A DNA stretch of 64,000 nt. Source: Clonostachys chloroleuca. Its lineage: Eukaryota; Ascomycota; Sordariomycetes; Hypocreales; Bionectriaceae. The stretch spans positions 35,836,001 through 35,900,000 of the forward strand of contig JBANAY010000003.1 in NCBI GenBank assembly GCA_037952775.1, read 5' to 3'. The position numbers and the translations under genes are program-made. The notes beneath the pieces are model-generated. The model ran no database searches. It was given only the letters and a program-made list of their open reading frames with translations, and was not told the origin of the DNA. Of the stretch, positions 11,175 through 22,184 are shown one piece after another; position 1 is the stretch's first letter; each line of letters starts with the position of its first letter.

Positions 11175-13532
11175 ATGCCTGTGCCATACTCGGACAACCT
11201 CTATTCGGCAGATGATGACTTGAGTGACGCGGACCACAACCACACTGAGCTCTCTCCTACCGATGGCTACTTCCACGCGTCCTCGCCGTTTGGCGTAGCG
11301 TCACCGCCTCAGACGGCCACAGATTACCAGCCAGGCCACCTCAATGTCCCCATAGTCCCTAATGTCATGGTCGAGGATCCCACTCTGCGCGAGCAGGACC
11401 CGGACGCCAAGGCACGTGAAGCAGCAGAGGAACGCAAGTTAAATCCGTCCGCCTCTCACCAGAGCTCTCCCCATGTGGCGAGCGCCCCATCTCCCTCTCA
11501 GCCGTCCAGAGGATATCCCTCCTTGCCAATTCACCGCCACAGACAATCTGTAGAAGAGCAGTATAATACTTCGACCCCGGGAAGTGGGCACATATACTCC
11601 CCCTCGTCCGCATCACACTCTAGACATCAATCTCACACCCCTCTGATTCATCACGGCGAAGCCCCTCCAGCATACTCGCCATCTAGCCCGACATCACCAC
11701 ATGCAGCCGGTGGATATCAAACGTTTGGATCCGCATTCCAGCCTGCCGATACAATGGGCAATCCAGCAGAAGAGCACGCTTCCCTCCTCCGTCGTGACCC
11801 GGAGTCCATGGGGGGACCATCCGCGGGCAGCTGGCGACAGTCTTGGTGGTCCAGGGCGAGAGAGGCATGGAGACGTAGACAATCCAGAGATGTACGGAAA
11901 GTGATTACGGGTCTTCTTGGATTTCTCGTTATACTGGCCATTCTTCTTCTTATTTTGAGTGCGGTTGACTCTGGCAATCAAGTAAGCTCCACTACTTCTT
12001 ACATGCCGACCCTTCATTCTCTGCGAGTCTCAATGCTAATGAATTCACTTTCCCCATAGAAAAGACCTGGTATAGATCCCTCCAGGCCCGGTGACGGTAA
12101 TATCAAGCCCCCTATAGACGACGATTTGAGATGGCAGCCAAGCAAGGAGTGTTACAATAAGCCGTACCGCTTTGTTTCCTTTGGCACCGAGTTTGAATTC
12201 GACCCGAATCAGAAGCTGGTGATTATCCAGAGATCGGAAGACGTGGAAAATTATGGGTCTGACGATTGGTCGCCCCATGTGACTGGGGAGGTTGTGATCA
12301 AACCCATCGAGTTTCCTTACAAGGGCGAGGTGGACATCGAAGTTCTGACAAACCACCAAGGGATCCCCATTTTTGCCGACGCCGAGCGAAACACCGGCAG
12401 GGTGGAAATGGTGACCCCAAGGAAGGTCAAGCGAGATGGTCTGGACCGTCCACCTTGTATCCAGATCCGGATTACTATCAGGATACCGGGCGGCTCGTCT
12501 GTTGCAGCAGCAGATGTCTCCCTTACACATCTGGACTTGAACATCCTCGAGGGACTGAAGCTGAATGTTGCTGGGGACACGCGGCTCAAGACGATAGCGG
12601 GGAACATCAGAACGCCCACGACCAAAGAGAAGGACGAGTTGACAAAGCCATCGTACCAGCTCAACTCCCGCGAAATATACGTCAGCACCATGAGCGGCAA
12701 CATCGATGGATCGTACCCCCTATATGACAAGCTCAAGGTCGAGAGCGTGTCGGGCGATGTCTCCATCAAGGTCGAGCCCAAGCCAATCGACCCCAAGGAC
12801 CCCAAGCCGGCCGAGCTGTCAGTCTCAACCATGTCGGGCAACCTCGTCGTCAAGGAACCGATCAAGGCGGCCCTCGCATCGTCCGACTCGGGCAACTTCC
12901 CCTCCCGCGACTACTCCGTGGCCGTCGAGACAAAGTCCGGCGACGTCACCGCCGACCTCGCCTTCACCTCGTACGGCCGCTTCTACTCCATCTCGGGCAA
13001 CCTCAACGTCGACCTCTGGCCCCTCCTCCACGACGCCCAGCAGTCCACCATCATCGGGCCCGAGGTCGCCACGGACACAAAGGGCGGCGACACGACCCTC
13101 GACCTCCACGAACCCCACTGGGCCGCCACGGGTTCCGCCGCCAGGCTGCCCGTCTACCCGTCCTCGCCCTCCTGGATAGGCTACCCGCCCCTCATCGGCG
13201 GACCCTCCTCCTCCGGCGAGGAAGATGGCGACTCCGACCCGGACTCCAACCAAGCCTCCGGCACCCACAGCGCCCGGCCCCTGACGCTCTACTCGTCGCA
13301 CAGCTCCGTCTCGGGCGACATCCACCTGCGCTACCCCTCCGCCTGGGAGGGCTACCTCAAGGCCCAGACCGTGTCGGGGAACCAGCGCTTCCACGGCGAG
13401 GGGCTCGAGGTCACCCGCAGGGGGAAGCTGCCCAGGGCCATCCTCGAGGGCTACAAGGGCCGCGACGGCCACTCCGACCTCCGCGTCGAGAGCATCTCGG
13501 GCAACCAGGATTTCGTGGTGGGCGAGAACTGA
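11175..13532 (+). CDS. Membrane protein with DUF4097-like repeat domain
   Basis: Two exons, 11175-11981 and 12060-13532, give 759 residues; the 78-base intron (GTAAGC...TAG) follows the membrane segment. Residues 1-240 are a disordered, Ser/Pro/His-rich N-terminus, with a basic patch (WRRRQSRDVRK) before one transmembrane helix at about 242-263. The positive side is N-terminal, so the C-terminal domain is likely outside the cytoplasm or in an organelle lumen. That domain has a repeating S-x-S-G-[ND] pattern (STMSGN, ESVSGD, STMSGN, SISGN, SSVSGD, TVSGN, SISGN), the signature of parallel beta-helix 'adhesin' domains of the DUF4097 type. Codon use becomes very C-rich in the second half. Many Pezizomycotina have one such uncharacterised protein. 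The function is unknown. Confidence 0.85.
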
Positions 13533-14258
13533 AGGTTCCTTTGGGACACTTTGCTGTCTGCCTACTGGGTGACGGCCTGAAGATGTGTAAGGATTGGCGG
13601 AGAAACGATAAAGGAGAAAGTCTTGAGGGAGGGAAAGACGATGAGAAATGATGAACGATACAAGCTTACAAGCCATACGGCACGCTGGGGAGAACCAGAC
13701 CTCTTTTTCTTCACTGCTAGGCTACGAATTAAACCGCATAATATCTTGGAAAGGGGGGAAGAAGGCGTTTGTTCACTGTTATCAAGTGGTGTTTTCTTTT
13801 TCTTGTCCGGTATCTCTTTTGAAAGCTTTTATAAACAGTAAACGTCACGATGAATTGTACATACATACATTCGCTTAATATTCATGCTATATCCCCCCAT
13901 CTCAATACAAAAATCGCCGCGAAGTTGCAAATTGGCCTCCGCAAAACCAAAAACCGGCCCGCTTGTCTCGTGTTTGTACCGGGGGTTTTCCTCGACTCAG
14001 TACATCAGGTTCTTCCATCCCATACAAGACCGCCGAAGAGAACAAAAATGCTCAGAGGGTATCCATCCAATCATATCTTAAAAACGTAAATAAACAAAAA
14101 ACGGTCATTAGTAGTCATGCATCGTTGGTATATCGCCCCTTGCCGTTCATATACGCACTGACTCCGTCCCTGGATTAGCCTCATGAAGTGCTCACTGGTT
14201 AAAAAAAAGTAGAATAAAAAAAAAGGAGAAGTACAAATATCCCAATCTGGAAGTTTTG
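13533..14258. other. Convergent intergenic region
   Basis: Lies between the ends of the DUF4097-like gene and the BTB gene, so it should hold both 3' untranslated regions. It is AT-rich, with short A runs near 14.2 kb. No gene, RNA or repeat is recognised. Confidence 0.5.
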
Positions 14259-15849
14259 TTAATTCTCAATGGCCCACGGGAGATCCCTATTTCCGACTTC
14301 TGTGCACGTCAGATAGGAGATCTCTGCCGCCTTGCTTGAGCCACTCAGCTCCAGCTCAAGCCCGCTGTTCATCAGCGGGCGAACAATGTCTCGGGCCATG
14401 GACTTGAGCTCTTCTATGCGTTTCTCGAAACGCCGAAGATTGTCTCGAGTGTACATTTCTGGTGTGAGTTTCAGGAATTTCTTGCACTCATCGTGATTCA
14501 AGTATGTAACTGGCTGTGAAGAACCCAAGGTGCGATAGGCACGTCCGATGGATGTAAGGGGAGGGATAGAAGGGGGAGAGGCGCACGGCCATCTCGGGAC
14601 GGCCGACGGTCGGGAGGAGGAGGTTGAGGTGCGGTGTTATCTGCAATCCATTGGCGGAATAGACTGACGGCGAGCCAGTCTAGATAATTTGTTTGTGGGG
14701 TGACTCGCTCGCCCCGTCCTGTTGTGAGGCCGAGACGGAAGAGCCTACCTTCGACTCGGCTTACGGTTTCTTCAAGCTCGTCGACTTTGTCCTCGATAAT
14801 ATCCAGCACGACTTCCGGCAGCGCTGTGCGTAAGCTCCGTTCACCAGCAGGCCACTGGCCGACAACATGGATCAGGGCTTCCTGAAATATGACCTTGCTC
14901 TTCGCCAAGTACCCAAGCCGCAAGTATGAGATGGGATATTTAGCTATTTGCCTCCATAGCCTTGACTGGAATTGGAGAAGATGGTGATCGACTCTGGGGC
15001 CAACAACCCCAAGCGCGTCGTATTGGTCGGCCAGATTCAGGAGGCTTTTGCATTGAACGTACGCATCGGCTACGTTGATGCCGTCTAGGACAGGCGGATA
15101 ATTGTACATGGTGCGGAAGAGGTTGTCGTAATCGCGCATGAGATCTTGTTCAGCCTTGGTTACGAGGCCGGGCGAGGATGATGACGAGGAATTATGGTGG
15201 CCGTTCGTACTAGATCCCAAATTTGCGACTGAGCGGAAAAAGTCTCGGTTTGATGATACTGACGCCGACTGTGAATGGCTTCCCTTTGATCTGACATGGC
15301 GCGGCTCGATGGCCGCATTGTATCGTCTCCGGGTCCAAATATAGAGGGAACCTTTGTTCTGGGCGCATCTCTCGATTCGTCTTGCTGCACCAGCATGGGG
15401 ATATCGTTGTCGTCTTTACCCATGTCCAGGACATACTTCCACCGCTTCCTTGGCGTGCGCTTGCTATCTCCCCTCTCCGTATCGCTGTCGATGAGAGAAC
15501 CGGTGGGGGTATCGTGCTCTCCTATCCTTGCCAGCTCATTGCCCCCAGCAAGCATCGGACGTGCCTTGGACCATTGCTCGGATGTGCTGGCCTCGAAGAA
15601 ACCGCTGCACCTGGTCAGAGTATGGCGGTGCAGCAGATATCTGTTCTCGACCGAACCACCCGTCACGCGAATGACAATCTCCACGTCGCCGCTCTGAGAG
15701 AAGACCGGGAACTCATTTTGAGGAATATAGGAGGCGCCGCCGACGTGGGAACGGTTGTATCGTTTCGTGCGTGAAAGGGACGGGCGGGAGACGACGGACG
15801 AGGGACCACGGTAGGAGACTGAGCTCGAAGTTTCTGGCTGGGAGACCAT
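14259..15849 (-). CDS. BTB/POZ-domain protein, frame broken
   Basis: The frame starts at ATG 15849 (an in-frame TAG lies upstream), giving an N-terminal tail and then a BTB fold (SGDVEIVIRVTGG, YLLHRHTLTRCSGFFE), a protein-interaction domain. Reading continues in another frame from about 15236 to 14587 through a helical region (KAEQDLMRDYDNLFRTMYN and QSRLWRQIAKYP), then across a probable 77-base intron (14510-14586) to a conserved C-terminus ending LPWAIEN. One extra base in the A5 run at 15237-15241 would join the two frames and give 504 residues. The proposed intron has a weak donor, GTGCGC. The family is widespread in moulds and sometimes called a BTB transcription factor, but no DNA-binding domain is visible. 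The role is unknown; the frame break is probably a sequence error. Confidence 0.78.
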
Positions 15850-17775
15850 TTGGCGCAACAAGTCTGAGGTCCACTACATCAGAAGAGGGAGAGGTGGTTG
15901 CGGCAGGAGATGTCGTGGGCTGGCTCGCGCAATCTAATAGGTGAGTAAAGCGGGCATGAATGATGGATGAGGTGCGTTTGCGGTCTTGCGGATTGGGGGG
16001 CAACAACTGGGTTGTGGTGGGGAAAGTAAACAAGGCAGCCTGGTTCGTTCTCGAGTCGGGACACAGGTGTGGGCAAACTGTATTAATGAGTTATGCAATT
16101 GGACGGACACGTCGCGCAGGCAAGGCTATGCGGTGCAGAAAGGTCGAGACAAGACACGCGCGCACAAGAGGAATATCCAGGAAAGATTAGAGATGGAAGA
16201 AAGATCCGGCATCTGGGATGGGCAACGTGACGTCCGAAGCTCGGCTGGCCACGGACAAATCACACCCCAGTGAATGAAGACGAAGGACCTCCATATCTCC
16301 AACGACCCCTGTCCAGCGTGAGAGTGCGTGCTTGTCCTATGATCTTGCCAGCAGTCTAGGAGCTGGTAGCCCACACGAGAGGTATCTTACCAATTGTCTC
16401 GCAGGACCTTGCGCCCCTGGGTGGTGCGTGACTGGCCTGGAATAGCAGCCGGGGAATTTTCCGCCTCTGTCACTGTAGACAGCCCGGCTCTACATGCTTT
16501 CCATCCTGTTGGTTCTTGCTTCAGTGGCAGCTTGTCAAGCTCCGCCGGATTGGTGTGGGATCACCATAGCTAGGCACACTACGATCGATAGGCTTAGGTG
16601 CTGCACTAAGCTACGCTGGAAATCTGGAAATCTGCCTTGCGAGCCCAACTTTTGCCGCAAGTGCTGTGCAGGTTTTTAGATCCATGGGGACGGGCAGACC
16701 CTGGCCAACGACTGGCCATCACATGTCGGCGGCTCCAAGCGACTTGCATGGCGGCGGCGGCAGATTGGTTGGCGGAGAAGGAGGGGCGCTGAGACGTTGA
16801 GCTCGCCGGGTTCCGCTGTCTCGGGGGCAGGTGACTGGATGTCTAACGTTTGGACCCTTGAAGCCAAGACAAGCGAGGAGCCCTGTGATGTTAGAGACTT
16901 AGAGTATGTGCGTTGCTCCCTTCCGGCTCTGAGACGCGCGGGACAAACCGCGCATGCTCCCGCGAACTGGTGAAACAGGCTTCAGAAGCAGGCGTGCAGA
17001 TGATGGGGAATATTGGCTATAGATTCGCAACAGGCCAGGGCCGTACGAACGCAGAGAACGCCGAATCTGTCAATCGGAGGTGTTTGGTATCTGGCTGGAG
17101 ATAACGATTGATAGGTCAAGGAGGTACAACGGCGCTGGGTAGAGAGACGGAAAGGATCGTCCCCTTGATGGGTTGATGGGGGCACCGATCCTGATGGCTG
17201 TTCGATTTCAAGGACCAGGACTCTAGCTGGTGGCAATGGAATCCATTCGTGGGTGAAGCCTCGTGCTGCCTATGGCCCTGAGCCGGGGTCTTGTGGGTGG
17301 CTCCGGGTGTTTTAGCTGGTTACGTACCCGAGTGCCAGGTGAGTGACACGGAGGTTGAAGCGCCGGATGAAAGCTTCTGGTAAGGGTGATAGTTAAGGAA
17401 CTACATGTGGGAGAAGAGCATATTACATGCTAGGACAGCCACTGCCTATCTTTCTTTGTTGGCCATTCGCCATACCACGACTCATTGAAGGAAGGAGATA
17501 ATGATAACGTAGGTTAATAGTACCTACCTAAGTACCTAATGTTACCGGCAATTAGGCACTCAAGCGCCACCAACAGCTCCAAGCCCCTACAGCAACCTGC
17601 CACAGCCACTAATGACCTCATCCCCGCCACAGCTGGAGCTTAGCTCTCCAGTAAATTTTCGCGGCTGGCAGCGGCACACCAAGCTCGGCCCCAACCTTCC
17701 GCACCAAGTAGCCTGTCTCGCCGATTGTATGGCTTCACGATCACGGTGCCTGTAGACTAGGCACCTCTCCAGGGA
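15850..17775. other. Divergent intergenic region, about 1.9 kb
   Basis: This lies between the BTB gene (leftward) and the TilS-like gene (rightward) and should carry both promoters. Several short open frames occur, none with a recognisable domain. TACCTA-type repeats sit near 17,520-17,540. No RNA gene is recognised. Confidence 0.45.
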
Positions 17776-19869
17776 ATGGGAACGCCGGCCCAGATCGCCC
17801 AGGTCTTTCACAGTGTCCCCAAGCCTGTGTCCATAATCGAATTCAAGGATGCTCTCGACGCGATATGTCGCCCCAGATTCCCTGCGGCTGTCTGGGGCCG
17901 GACTCGCTGGCCTGGTGCGTCCATGTGATGTCGGTCATGAAACTGATCCCTCATGGCTAACGGGACTGTAGCCCTAGCAATTAGTGGTGGCGTCGACTCT
18001 ATGGCGCTCGCGTTCCTCTTTTCCAAGTTTCAAAAGATGTTCCCCAATTATACGATTGCCGACTACCCCGCGAGCCGTGCTCATGCTATCGTGGTTGACC
18101 ATGGCTTGCGGGAAGGGAGCGACTTAGAGTCCATGAAAGTCCTCCGTCAGCTCAACAGGCTGGGCCTTAATGGCATACGCAATGTTTTGAAGTGGAAGGA
18201 CGTGCGCGAGGCTGGCATGGAACCCCATGACTTGTCCAATATCGAGAGCGAAGCACGTACCAGACGATACCAACAGTTGGGAATGACCTGCCGACAGCGT
18301 TTCGTATCCAGCATCTTCCTAGCCCACCACCGCGATGACCAGTATGAAACAGTACTGATGCGTCTCTTGTCAGGACACGGATATCGGGGCTTGCAGGGAA
18401 TGAGAGAAGCAAATGACATACCAGAATGCTACGGCATGCACAATACCCACAAAAGCGGTTTGCTCGACGACCAAAAGTCTCCCCATCCTTATCTCAGCTT
18501 CAAGCCATCAGTAAAGGTGTTGCGATCGCTCCGACACCGTCTGAAAGATGACAAGAGGGGCGAGGAAGATCAAGTGCCTGTCGCCTGGAAATCGATTGAT
18601 TCTATGCATTTTCACGGCTATATCCCTCAAGAAAGAGAGCCCGGTGTTCCATACTTGACCCCTTTGCAGTGTGAAGATGGCGGCGTTACTGTCTACCGAC
18701 CCCTTCTCGAGTTTGGTAAGGATAGGCTCATCGCGACATGCGAAGCGAACGATGTCTCATGGTTTGAGGATAAGACAAATTCCGACAAGACCTTGACCAT
18801 GCGCAATGCTGTCAGACACATGGTGCAACATCACACCTTGCCAGCCGCCCTGCAGAAACCGGCTATCCTATCCTTAGCCAGAAGTGCAAAACGGCGAGTC
18901 GATCTAGAAGACTCAGAGGCTAATCGGTTGCTGATACGAGAGGCCATAATACGGGAGTTTGATCCTTGTTCTGGCACTCTAGTTATCCAACTACCTACGT
19001 TGAACCGGAACAGGCGGCCGCGGAATAGGTTGTATGATCGCGCCCGGGCTGAGGCAAGAAAGCCGCGGCAGAAACTAATTGCCGCATTGGCGATCCGGAA
19101 GATGATTGATTACATTACACCGAACGAGAATTTGCCTCCGATTGGGAACCTTGACAACGTCGTTCTCCTTCTCTTCCCCGAGCTTGGCCCTGCACAAACC
19201 GCTTCCCCGTCGACATCATTCTCTCTTGGCGGTGTGCTCTTTGACCCAATCAAAGGGTCGTCACCCGCCAAATGGTTTCTCTCACGTGCCCCTTATCCGT
19301 CCAAGCGACCTGTTCCTGAGGAATGGATAGATTGGAGAGAGGGGATTACTGCCACCCGGAGGTTCGAAAAAGACCCGAATTGGTCGGGATGGCGAAGATT
19401 TCCTACTGCGAGGCTATGGGATGGCCGGTATTGGATACAAATCCAGAGCCTATTACCGGACAGATTCTACATACGGCCGTTCGTTCCTGAGCATGCCAAG
19501 CCTTTCCGTGCCGCTCTGACGTCGGACCAGCGGGAGAGACTGGAGGCCATTCTAAAACATTATGCGCCCGGAAAGGTGCGATTTACACTGCCGGGGATCT
19601 ACATGGCGGAGATGGAAGGGAACTTCCCCCATGCATCCGTCAAGAAGCTCACGTTGGTCGCTCTGCCAACTCTTAACATCCATCTTCCCGGCTCGAAAAA
19701 GTGGCTCAAGTATGAAGTAAGCTATAAGAAAATAGATCTGTCTCTGTTGGGACGTAGACGGCGGGGGGCAAAGAGAAGGCTCATCGGGTTTCAACCCACC
19801 TGCTCCCAGTCGAGGCGAGTGCGAAACAGAAGGCGGCAGGCCCGGGTGGGCGTCAGACAGAAAAACTGA
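17776..19869 (+). CDS. tRNA(Ile)-lysidine synthetase-like, nuclear-encoded
   Basis: TilS-type enzymes use ATP to attach lysine to C34 of tRNA-Ile(CAU) so that it reads AUA; nuclear copies in fungi are expected to serve mitochondria. Two exons, 17776-17914 and 17972-19869, give 678 residues. The 57-base intron (GTGCGT, branch GGCTAAC, TAG) joins TRWP to ALAISGGVDSMALAF, restoring the strand that leads into the PP-loop SGGVDS. Other family marks are VDHGLR, LAHHRDDQYETVLMRLLSG and the RNxVRH-like TMRNAVRHMV. An ATG inside the intron gives a shorter frame, but that start lacks the N-terminal beta strand, so I chose 17776. The N-terminus is not a clear mitochondrial presequence. The C-terminal 300 residues have no clear match to bacterial TilS and look fungal-specific, ending in an Arg-rich tail. 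Confidence 0.9.
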
Positions 19870-21275
19870 GATTCAAGGATGAGCCTACTGCAAGCTATGA
19901 AGGCGGAGGGCCATCTAAGGTAGCTTATGGGTCTGTATAGTATCACGGCCGGTGAGGCGGTTGCAAGTGCGTCCCCCGATCAGTAGCTGCATATCAATGA
20001 CTAGAAAAACAAGGCGGACGCCGACTGAGGCTGGCGTTGCCACCCGCCGTGGAACTCGCCGAGCCAAAAGCTGGTCTGCTTCACGGATTGTTTGGATGAA
20101 TAAAGTACCACCCATTCGTCAGCAGCATGAATCATTTTTGCTTGCGGTTGACGCCCGATCAACGAGCGAGATTTTTCCCTCGTATGTGTCTTGCCACTGG
20201 AGGGCTCAGCCACACCAAACTGCATACGTGACTCGTAGCAAATTCACCCAAACCGGGATATTTTTCAGCTGGCAATGATTCGGTGGCCACTCAAAAACCC
20301 GCCCCCTTAAAAAAAGGGAGAAACTTTCTGATTCGATCAGCCCTGACTCCTTATAGGTCTTACACACGGTCACTGGTCAGCGTTGTCTTCCTTGTGCACA
20401 ACTACATCCTTGGACCATGAGCATCACATGCCCTTCTCTCGGTGTCGCGATTTAATAAACCAGGGTAAAAGGGCCAATGACAAAATGAGATGAGATTCTT
20501 ATCCAATTTTTCCCTCGTCTTACAGTCTGAAGTGTCTGATATCATGTGCCAGCCAACCAATCCGGGGCCAACCTCCCAACCGCCCTCCTTTCTGGAACAG
20601 GAAAAAACAAATAAAGAAAACTTTGCCTTGATCAACAACGGCAAAACACGAAGAGGTGAATGAAATAAAACCGGAGCCAAAAGGCAAACAAAAAACGCGG
20701 TACCACTGCAGCGGCCCACGCGCTGGGCCCGCTCCTTCTAAGTGTTCGTATCGGCGTTCACGGTCGTGCCTGCCTTTCCCTCGCCCATGTCCGACCTCAA
20801 CATTCTCAATGGGCCGAACTTCCTCCTCCACCACTGTCCGACTCTCCAAAAACAGAGGAAGAAGAAGAGAAAGCAAAGCGGAAATACCTCCGCAGAAAAA
20901 AACGACCTCTCTCTGTCCTGGGGATTGGTATGCTGGTATTACTTTTTTTTTTGAAAACGTATTGAGGTATAGCTGAAAGGAACCGCCGTGAACGACCATC
21001 AACCCTGGTATCGAGCCACATCAAAACAGCCATATTTCCTCTCCCGATCAAAACACAAACAGGTCACCTGCCTTTTTCGCGCCTTGTGCTCCGGGGCAAG
21101 GTGTTCTCCGTGGAATGGAGCGAACAGCAGGAGACGTCACATCAAAACAACGGCAACGTATCATCGTTAAGGAAAATAGAGAAGGAAAAGAAAAACCCGT
21201 CTCACCTCACCGCCACCACCTGGTGTCATACTTGAGGGAGCAGCTCTGCACTTGGGCGTGTGCATGCCATCAACC
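19870..21275. other. Convergent intergenic region, 1.4 kb
   Basis: Lies between the ends of the TilS-like gene and the next, leftward gene. A-rich stretches near 20.3, 20.6 and 20.9 kb suggest untranslated sequence. I see no continuous coding frame, RNA gene or repeat of note. Confidence 0.45.
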
Positions 21276-22184
21276 TCAATAATGATACACCACCCTTCGT
21301 TCTCTTCGTCCTCTGCAGGTTTGGCTGGTGATGGCTACCCCTCCCTCCCGGCGCTCGACGTGAGACGTCTTCGGGAGTTCGTCCTGCCACCATCTCGGCT
21401 TCTCGATTTCGCTCCAACCTTCGGACTCTGACTTCATCGACTTGTTGATCAGACCTTTATCTAGAAGAAAGTTGATTACCCAGAAGTCGGGTCTTCGATG
21501 AAGCCTCTCCCAGTTCGCCCCCTGGTAGTGCTGTGCAATGTGCTCCATGCGGCGATGGAAGTTTCTTCTCCGATCTTCTTGGGTTACTGACTTGGTGAAG
21601 AATTCGACCTCCTTACCATCACAGAACCAGCAGGTCGATTTCGGCGGGTAGTCATGCTTGAAATGTACTTCCGCTATATGATCAATCCACCCTTCGATAT
21701 CATTGAGAGCAAACGTTTCGTCGCATATCCAGTGCTTTTCAGAATATTTACCTAACTCGCATGGGAGACGTGCTGTATCCGCAAGGGGTTGTACTCCATC
21801 TGTCTCTTCATACCGCGAGCCATGATCGGTTTCGGTTGGCAGGCTTTGGGCGGAGGTTTGAGCAAAGGTCATGGCCAGAGCCTGAGCGCCGACTGAAACA
21901 GAGGCGCCGTCTTCCCAACCCGAAGAAGACGTGGCTTGTGTGAATGTAGATGTGTTTTCGCTGAATACGGACTTCTCTTCAGCTGTGCTTGTGGATGACG
22001 AATCATCTGAAGGACAATAGGGCATCGGTTCAGGGGAAACAGGGCGAGGGGTGATTGGATCTACGGCGTGAGATCCTAATTGCTGCCGAGCCGGAATCAA
22101 ATTGATAAGGCTGTAGATGCCTGCCGGATCTACGAATCCCTGCTGCGGTGCCGTTGGAGTCGAGGCTGCCGACTGAGACACCAT
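21276..22184 (-). CDS. Fungal protein with zinc-ligand-like Cys/His set
   Basis: The open frame extends upstream with GTG, but the first true ATG is 22184, giving 302 residues. The first 135 are Ser/Thr/Pro-rich and probably disordered. The second half has a spaced Cys/His set: a Cys near LPCELG, another in WICDETF, two His in the IDHIAEVHF helix, then CWFCD followed by FHRRMEHIAQHY. This resembles degenerate C2H2-like units of a large family of uncharacterised mould proteins in which the helix 'DxxxWxxHxxxxH' and the pair CWFC recur. The next conserved block (RRPDFWVINFLLDKGLI) is also family-like. Zinc binding is inferred from ligand spacing only. No intron is needed. The function is unknown. 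Confidence 0.72.
   Translation of the reverse strand: MVSQSAASTPTAPQQGFVDPAGIYSLINLIPARQQLGSHAVDPITPRPVSPEPMPYCPSDDSSSTSTAEEKSVFSENTSTFTQATSSSGWEDGASVSVGAQALAMTFAQTSAQSLPTETDHGSRYEETDGVQPLADTARLPCELGKYSEKHWICDETFALNDIEGWIDHIAEVHFKHDYPPKSTCWFCDGKEVEFFTKSVTQEDRRRNFHRRMEHIAQHYQGANWERLHRRPDFWVINFLLDKGLINKSMKSESEGWSEIEKPRWWQDELPKTSHVERREGGVAITSQTCRGRRERRVVYHY

Noticed and set aside
12825..13676. 283-codon open frame on the minus strand, antisense to the DUF4097-like gene
   Set aside because: It is a by-product of the C-rich third codon positions of the sense gene; the product is repetitive Gly/Val/Asp/Glu with no domain.
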